Source: Tetragonia tetragonoides (lineage: Eukaryota > Streptophyta > Magnoliopsida > Caryophyllales > Aizoaceae). From it: a stretch of DNA of 64,000 nt. A model generated the notes under the pieces. The model was not told the DNA's origin. It was given only the letters and a program-made list of their open reading frames with translations, and searched no databases. Below, one piece after another: positions 56,561 to 64,000 of this stretch (position 1 is its first letter; each line of letters opens with the position of its first letter). The stretch covers positions 10,204,501 to 10,268,500 of the forward strand of contig CM076142.1 in the NCBI GenBank assembly GCA_038025085.1, written 5' to 3'. The position numbers and the translations under genes were made by a program.

Positions 56561-57918
56561 CCTGGCCGATGTTCGTGGAAGTTTTTGAAGCTTTCCAGCA
56601 GATCCATGTCAATTGGTTGGAGAAATCTCATGACCAGCTTTATGATTCCACACTGTTGCAGCCACCAAAAACTGATGTGCGGACATTTCCCTGCCACACA
56701 CTACGGACGCTGTGCAGAGGTGAGTATTCGGCAAGCAAGAAGCCGAGCATCAACATAATTTTTGTTGGCATGCTGCCTCGAAGATCAAAAATTACATGCA
56801 GAGACCCAAAAGTTCTCTTTCATTTTTGAGGCGAAGATTTAGGTGACCAAGTTGAGGCTCTACTTTGTAAGAAATTTTAGGGCTTGCAATATACCAATGT
56901 GAAACTTTTCAAACATCCAAAAAATGTGATGCGATTGTGAAATCATTTGTCGTAATTCTGAAGATCATATTGGTGTTATATTCCCCACACTCACCAACCA
57001 AGCGGCAAACTCAGGTTACTCCTCCCTTGACTGACTCCAACCAGGCAACCAGTCCCCCAATGTTGAAGATATTAACCAAAGCAATTTAAAAATTTATCTC
57101 TATTCAAAGTTGGAGATCAAATAACAAATTGCCCCAAATTGGTTTCTGGTTTCTTAATTTACAATTTACGGGTTGGAACTGAAACATGCCCTGGGAAAAT
57201 TTTTATCATACAAGAAAGAGAGGCATTTGTTTTACACAAAAACTTGTATGTGGCAGAGTCAAGATGAGGCCCATTCTAACAAACATGTTTATGTCATGCT
57301 TGGCTATAGAGGGGGCCTCACCTTGAGGCCGCCTCATAGAAGCCTTTTGTTTATTTAAATGGTGTAAATTGGACAGACATTATTCCACATGATTATAAAC
57401 CCCTTCCACAGCTCTTATTAATCAACCATATATGTGTTTCGACACAAATCGCTAGCAAGGCTTATGAATCGAAAACATTCAGCTAGTTGGGCTTCTGTAT
57501 TTCTTACACTATACAGTCATGCGAACGAAAAAAGCGTTCATCCTGGGTTCTCTTCGTCAACTAATATGAGCACCACATACAGACGTCATCAGTAATATGT
57601 CAAGAATCATATTCAGAAAAAGGAACATACAGTTATAAGTGAACAAATCCAACTAACAAAAAAATACTTCAATAAGATTAGAGACAAATTTTTGTTTTGG
57701 TTTCAATCTATTCTTCCTACATCATCACCACCTTGATGACAACTAAGCTCCTTGGCGCCACTTTCACAATACAAACAGAGTTGTCAAAACCAGAAAATTA
57801 CAAACAGCCTGCCAGCTTATAACAATTAAAACACAGGGCTGCGGACCACTGTTTGTGTAGATATGGAGTTGTTAATCAACCTCGGAGAAAAATTTTCCGC
57901 TTACTTTACTCCATCATC
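56561..57918. other. Convergent intergenic region between PIG-S and the SAM-domain gene
   Basis: Both neighbours end here, so it should hold two 3' untranslated regions. A plus-strand frame at 56551-56829 is open and of mixed composition but was not recognised. Nothing else is supported. Confidence 0.5.
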
Positions 57919-60900
57919 TCAGTCCCTTGAATTCAGTGCTAATAGTATTTTCTTCCTAGGTCCCTGAAACAAAGAACAAGAGAATCATTCATGTGACAAG
58001 CTTAAATATTGCCTCCATTGGGTGGTTAGGAAATACTAGTAGTTCGATATGTTAGCTAGAGTTAAAAGATAACAGAGATTGAGTTGCCTGAACTTTACAT
58101 CCCCACCCAATTAAATTAAATGTAAATTAGAGAAGAAAACTATTCTCTCCTATTCCACCACATCAAGTGTCTTGCCATCCTATCACCATATGTCCTTCAG
58201 CACCATGCGACATCCCAATGCAGTCCTCTCCAGTCTCCACTATAAGCTCACAACAGCGAACCATCAAAGTACCGATACGACAACTGCAGCCAATGTGCTA
58301 ATACCTATTACATTCATCTAATAGTCTCTAACCCGCTATAGCAATATTCCATAGGAAACAAATTGCCACCAAAGTCTCACACAATTGTTTGAGGATCACA
58401 GAAAGCTGTCAACCCAATTACTTCAGGTTCCGATAGCTATTGCAAAAACCTTGTGATTACAAAGTATATTTATTGATATTGCTTATAAGTTACATCTCAA
58501 ATTCTCAACCCGACATATGGATACTGAAACTTAATTAATAGAAAGTCAGAATAATGACTCTAGCAGTTGTACCAGCTACTCCTGACAGGTTGATGTCAAA
58601 TTAGATATCTTACCATTGGTATTCCCATTGCTTTCAGATCCTCATCAGTCATGTGTTCAAGAGCTGTCATATCAACCTGAAGAAAATAAACTCAAATTAG
58701 AGTCCTTGAAAAGAATGAACTGGCTACAGTCACATGTAACTTGTAAGTGTCACTTACTTCCTCTGCTTGAAATGTGATGAGATACTTCTCAAGACCTAAA
58801 GAGTGAAGAAATCCATCAACTGATGCGTCAACCTGGGACAAGAACCACAAAAACACAAGTATGAAAACAATACATTAACATATAAGTTGTTTCCTAACAG
58901 CTAAGTAAGCAGATAAGATTTACATATGTTATTATGACCCTTTCTCGTATCCTCTCTTTTGGCACTTGGACTAGAGACCAAGTCTTATTGAAGGGTTTGA
59001 CCGACCTACCCTCAGGTTTAGAGGTGGATAACCCATACGCATAAAAAAGTGAAGTCTTTTTACTTTTGTTTGGCCAGTGCTCCGATAAGTGACAACACTT
59101 TGCTATTTTTCGGTATGCCACTCCGCGTGCATACACGTAAGGAACCCATGTCACTATAAAAACAAAATGGATATGGGGTCTAGAATTCCTAGATGGTGCT
59201 TAGGAAAGGAACAGGGAGACCCATACATACCGGGTTTTTTTCTTTTTTTTGGGGGGGGGGGGGGGGAATATGAAGCTCTAGATATTAAACCAGAATGTCC
59301 CAAGAGATTATCTATGATTCGCGCTGAACCTGGTAAATAAACTACCTTGCCTATAAGTCCATGTAATCTTGCGAGGCTATCCATAGCATTGATGATCATC
59401 CGTTCATTCTGTAATTAAATTACCTTGTTTCACGCATGGGGGGGCATATTTGGTAACCCAACAACAGCAAACAAAAATATATGCTAATGCAGCTTGATCA
59501 AATAGCTGCTTTCAAAACAATCCAAAACTATTTTACTTGGATTTGGCTACAAGTGTAGGACATGGGGACATATTTAGGTATTGGACTGGGCTATATACTG
59601 AATTTTTTTTAGAGTTTCTGCCAAATATAGTGTCCAGTGTCTATATCCATGTCGGAATGTCAAGACCGACACAGGCACTCGAGGTAAAATAAAGAGTATG
59701 AGTAACAAAGATCCGCGCGGGGGGGGGGGGGGGGGTCCATCTTGGGAAGTTCATCGTTCATACAAAATGATGGCCTTCATATAAGAAGAGAAAGACAGTA
59801 CCTTCTGCTGAGTCTTCTTTCTAGAATTTGAGTTGGAGACTTTATTGGTGTCTGCTACAGGGGCTTCGACAATGACACTTCTTCTGACAGGTTTAACAGC
59901 CACAGGTTCGGGTTTCGGCTTTGGCGGATCCTTCTTTACCTGCTGTGAATGCATTGAGCCAGACAACTTTTCACGCAGATCTCGCACGCCACCTTGAGAA
60001 TTTTGTTGGCCACTCCTCCTTTCAAGCCTCAGACGAAGATCTCCTCCAGTGAGCTTGCGTGCTTCATAGCCAATTGACAGAGTCAAACCCAATGTGGTCT
60101 ATAAAACAAAAGCAGGAAACTTAGTAGTATGTAAATATTTCAGCTGATCCATACATAGTTGAGGTCGCTCATCATCATAAAGATCGTGTTCCCATTTGTC
60201 GTCTTGCCTCTGCCTGCATTTATACACATTCACTCACGTCAAAAGTATTCTATAAAATAATCTGTTGCACTACACGGAGGTTATCTAAACATGAGGCAAC
60301 ATAATCACATTTAAAGCTAGTTTGAATAACAAGAGAGGTCTGATTAGGATCCTACATAAAGAAACAGCTGCAGCTTACCACTAAGATTCATAACAAAATT
60401 GAATTATTTAGAGAGTCCAGTATACTTCTGTTATTCACAAACTTGTGTACTTACTAAGCACGGTCAACACTGATTATAGGAGGGAAAAAAAAAGACGACC
60501 TCACCGTTGGGTTGACCCGTAACCGACAGTTCGGGGTCACCTTGACCCAAAACCCAAATGACCTGACCTGCTATTGTCCCAACCTGATGACACCGAACCC
60601 AACCTGACCGACCTGTTTGCCAGGTCTACACTTCTGTATTGCTACTTCCTCAACTTTGTATTCACAGTTTCACTTTGTTTGGTAGTTTTAGAGCCCTTAA
60701 AAAACTTTGATGGTAAGTAGTACCATATTATCAGTGATTACACTGCAATAAGCGTCATGACTTACAGCTACCACCTACCAGCATCTGTAAACTTGTGATT
60801 ATGATTGATGGAGCCTGACAGCAAACTTCCACCATAAAACTACAACACTTATTGTGAGAGTTATCTCTTAAGTAATATGGCAAAAGCACATCAGTCAACG

Positions 60901-63900
60901 GACTCAAGACATCACTGTTCATTTAAACCTTGATGCAAACCACTACCCATTTCTTACAATTCAGCACACAAAAGCGGTAATTACATCCAACAACTGTCCA
61001 ATAAGGCTCACACTTCAATATTGCAACATTGAAAGCTTTCCTTTCGAGTGACCTTCTCACATTACTAAGTAAACAAAACTACGGCCTAACCCATATTAAT
61101 CAGTACTGAAAGCAGATTTGAAACAGATCATGACAAAATTACCTTCAAATACAAATGCTCCCCCCCCCCCCACCAGAACAACCTCAACCAAAGACAAACA
61201 GAAAAGAGAAGAATTATGTCGCTAAAAAAGGAATCTCACAGTGTCGAGGAGAATTTAGAATTAGCAAAGCCCACCAGCAGCTGGTTAATGAAGCTCCAAT
61301 ATATCATACCCAATCAATCCACTAGATATCTCGTAAATAAGACAAGTCTTCCAGCAGGCTCAAATAAGCAAGCCCTAGCCACTAAGTCAGTTGCATTTTG
61401 CACTAAAATGGTATATGATCACTCAACAGTCAACAACAAGATTACATGAAAACATTTATAAGTTATTCTCTTAAGCTTTATTGTTTTGCACACCGTGAAG
61501 AGGCCAGAAAAAGATAAATCAGCCAAGTTTCTGACAACCGTAAAAATCTTACTTCTCCATTTTAGACACTAGTGCTCCAAATCTTCAAAGAATAACATAG
61601 TGCCAGCATTGCTTTCAAAGAAAACAGATGCTCAAAGCAAGTGAAAAGTATAAGGAGCTACACCAATATGGAAACGAATTTCATCCTTGTCTCCAAGAGA
61701 GTAAGCGATATAATATTAGGGGGTCACATCTTCAACTAGCACACGTAAACAGCATTATCCACCAGGAACTTGTACTTTGAACTGAAAGGAGAAGCAAAAG
61801 GTATTTTATAAAAACCTTGGAGGCAGTGCAACCATTCCAAAACAGATTTCATCCATGCCTCCCTAAAAAAGAAGTCACATAGTGGCAGGTCGACAATTAG
61901 ATCAAACACAAACATTTTATCCTTTTTTTTAAGTTTACTAAGATAGAAGGCCTCAACCATCCTGCTAATATGCGAGCAAAAACAAACAGCTCCATATATA
62001 CAAATTCACCCAAGTACCTAATAGGCCTAACAGGTGAGATTGCTATGTGCAAGGAAATCACCAATAACGAAAACCCACCTTCCTCCACTCCATGCTAACG
62101 AAATTGGATTTCCAAAACTCTTAATTATTACACTTGACCTAAATTTATAAATAATACACCTTGAATAATAGTCCCCAAATGAATCACCAAACACAATATT
62201 AACTTGAAATTCTACCTTTATCAATAGTCAAAAGTGGATAATCAACTCCCCTTTCCAATGATAAACCTCTTTGTAAACCAAGATCTAACTCCAACACCTA
62301 GTCCTGCAACTCAAACTGCTTAGGATGGATAGCATCACAGTAGGACTTGATCTGGGAACTTCACTTTTAGCCAAATTACATGTTAGTCTTGTTCTCCTTT
62401 CAAAGGTAGCCTCAAGCTTCTGGACAGTCCCCATATGAGTTATGACAGCTACATACCAAATGAGTCTCAGAAGGAAACCCAAGTTCAGTGTCAGGAAAAA
62501 TCACCAATGAGGGTTTTTCATTTTTAGGGGGAGGGCTGGGAATGGGGTATACTACATATTCCTAACCAACACAACAAAGCCAGAAAAACAGGATGTTGAC
62601 AGGAGGACTGCACCTCCAAGCTATAAACATTTATCAACCTCAAACCTTAGAAATATCATTGTATCCTTCCAGAATGTCGATCATAATCATCATGGATACT
62701 AAATCAGGATCCAGCAAAAGGCTAGGTAAGCCACCAGAAGCTGTGCTTAAACTATGTAGGAAACCTCAATACACAGAAAAAAGGACAAATTTCATCTACA
62801 TTGCCTAATAATAGAAAATTCATATCACCAATCTCTGTTCTATACCACCCAATAATACCCACAAACTTCAAAGATGAGGAATAGGAATTATGCAGGTTTT
62901 GATTTTTGGTTTAAGAGGGGGGGGGGGGGGGAGGCGTAAACTAATCTATTAGCAAGCCCCTATTCCAGCCAGTATGAGTATATCATAAGAAAAGGTCTAG
63001 TACATTAAAAGGAAAATCACTCTTCGTTCCTCTTCTTGTGCAGATATTGTATCATCAAGCTCATGTCCAACAGACTCTTCATTGCACAACATAAGAATTA
63101 AGGCCCAGCCCACCGCATGGACACTAAGAGAGTAAGCTACTCCATAGTTCGCCCAAAGCATACATCAACAGAAAGTGCCAATTACAACCCTTTGAAGACC
63201 TTTGAAATCAGTGTCAGATGTCCAATCTTAGGCTCATCCAGCTCCAAGTACATAGATCAAATCTCCAATTCAGTAACAAAACTTGCTTTATGCTTCAGCA
63301 TTTTATTTTATTTCTTTTTGGTTTGGACGGACGCACAAAGGCCAATGCGAACTAAACCCTCAACCTCATGGATGGGGAACGATACCCCTACAAAACTACA
63401 GCATACCTTAATTCCTTATTCTTCAACATTTAGCGAAACCTTTTACATTTCTTAAACAATGTAACCACAAATATTCCCTCCTCCCCGGTAAGAGTTAAAC
63501 CCTTTGAAATCCCCAAAGCGCCCCATATTTCTTGGCGCACTAATGCTAGCAACCACATTTCACTCCATAATCCCCAATTTCGGTTCATTTGTTAAACCTA
63601 AAGTTCAGAATTGAAGTCTTTAGTAACCTTCTGTTCACAAAATCACATCATATTAACTAGTCCAGCAATAATAAAAGTAGGTCACAACTCACAAGATCAA
63701 ACCAAACCCACAAATCACAATTATCACTACTACAACAAAATTTAGGCAAAAAGACCAAAATAGCAACAAAGAACAAGAACAAAGAACAAGAAGAAAGATG
63801 GAAAACCAACCTCTTGCCAGTGACATTCCGCCGTCGAAGATTATTGCCGTTGTCATTATCGTTGCCATTGAGCCTATCTTTGATTGACGGCTTACCTTCT

Positions 63901-63926
63901 CCTCCCTCTAAACGATCAGCATACAT
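57919..63926 (-). CDS. Plant SAM-domain protein, six exons
   Basis: Exons: 63811-63926, 60155-60213, 59802-60061, 58758-58832, 58614-58676, 57919-57963. All are GT-AG, the phases agree, and the total is 618 bases, giving 205 residues. Residues start MYADRLEGGEGKPSIKDRLNG. Exon 2 encodes QRQDDKWEHDLYDDERPQL. A basic, proline-rich middle (KKDPPKPKPEPVAVKPVRR) follows. The SAM domain spans about 146-200 (SVDGFLHSLGLEKYLITF, VDMTALEHMTDEDLKAMGI, GPRKKILLAL). SAM domains mediate protein-protein or RNA contacts; the plant family (At3g07760-like, from memory) has no established role. The acceptor for exon 3 was chosen at 60062-60063 because the pyrimidine-rich acceptor at 60099-60100 breaks the frame. 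The chosen one follows tatgaag and lacks a strong pyrimidine tract. Confidence 0.88.
58880..59340. other. Unexplained sequence island in SAM-gene intron 3
   Basis: The segment is less AT-rich than the rest of the intron. It keeps an 86-codon minus-strand frame open (58894-59154, with YAYGLSTSKPEGRSVKPF) and is followed by a T run and a 16-base G run. I do not recognise a protein family. An organellar insertion or transposon piece is possible but unproven. Confidence 0.3.
59251..59735. repeat. Two long G homopolymers in SAM-gene intron 3
   Basis: There are 16 G at 59251-59266 and 17 G at 59719-59735. A 15-G run (62917-62931) and a 12-C run (61160-61171) lie in intron 1 of the same gene, and a 14-C run at 51724-51737 in PIG-S intron 4. 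Exact lengths are unreliable in such tracts. Confidence 0.85.
60214..63810 (-). other. Large first intron of the SAM-domain gene
   Basis: 3.6 kb. It contains homopolymers and, at 60490-60620, a stretch of repeated ccgaacccaacctgacc-like motifs. That stretch may be the remnant of a GGGTTGGG-type MITE. No coding region was recognised. Confidence 0.6.
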
Positions 63927-64000
63927 CTTCCGAAATGGAAAATAGTGTCGGAAATTATTACAGAAACCCTAACCCTAGATTTCTGGGATTTGGGAGCAAC

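Noticed and set aside
60062..60100. Pyrimidine-rich acceptor ending at 60099 for SAM exon 3
   Set aside because: It gives a frameshift after exon 2. The acceptor at 60062-60063 restores the frame and the expected PQLSRKL junction, at the price of a weaker pyrimidine tract.

Overview
The window is nuclear DNA of a flowering plant, almost certainly a eudicot. The genes have many GT-AG introns, a plant-specific DUF247 gene, a RIN4 immune regulator and a PPR-DYW RNA-editing gene. The intergenic DNA is AT-rich and full of Copia, Stowaway, Helitron-like and SINE remnants. The transposon background would suit Caryophyllales (beet, spinach, quinoa relatives), but that is only an impression.

Layout. 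Positions 1-9.7 kb hold no convincing gene: they contain long TA microsatellites, a 0.95-kb Stowaway-type element, a GC-rich repeat-filled element with a strong hairpin, Helitron-like ends and a foldback MITE. A two-exon DUF247 gene lies at 9.8-11.7 kb (minus), with an Au-like SINE upstream. From 12.4 to 20.9 kb there are transposon fragments (Stowaway, gypsy integrase tail, LINE RT), a slightly defective tRNA-Ser(UGA) and a 155-bp tandem duplication. A four-exon RIN4-type gene spans 20.9-25.0 kb (minus); its first exon codes only two residues and its protein has five NOI motifs rather than the usual two. A BAP31-like ER membrane protein gene is at 30.0-32.9 kb (plus).

From 34.8 to 44.9 kb is a PPR-DYW gene (minus) split by two LTR retrotransposons. 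One is a complete Copia element with apparently identical 796-bp LTRs. The other is a shorter, older, gag-protease-only element. Removing both with one target-site copy each leaves a single uninterrupted frame, so the gene was open when it was hit.

Next come tRNA-Lys(UUU) at 46.2 kb and a complete 13-exon PIG-S gene (GPI transamidase subunit) at 46.4-56.4 kb. PIG-S introns carry an antisense aspartic-protease pseudogene, a MITE and a LINE tail. A six-exon SAM-domain protein gene fills 57.9-63.9 kb (minus), with several long G or C homopolymers in its introns.

The genes belong to unrelated household and defence functions and do not form a cluster; I found no gene-cluster-type novel system. 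The most distinctive signals are the five-NOI RIN4, the twice-hit PPR gene, and a recurrent class of very small insertions. Each of those is a poly-A or poly-T tract with only a few extra bases, flanked by 10-18 bp target duplications. I count at least eleven; they look like extremely truncated target-primed retroinsertions.
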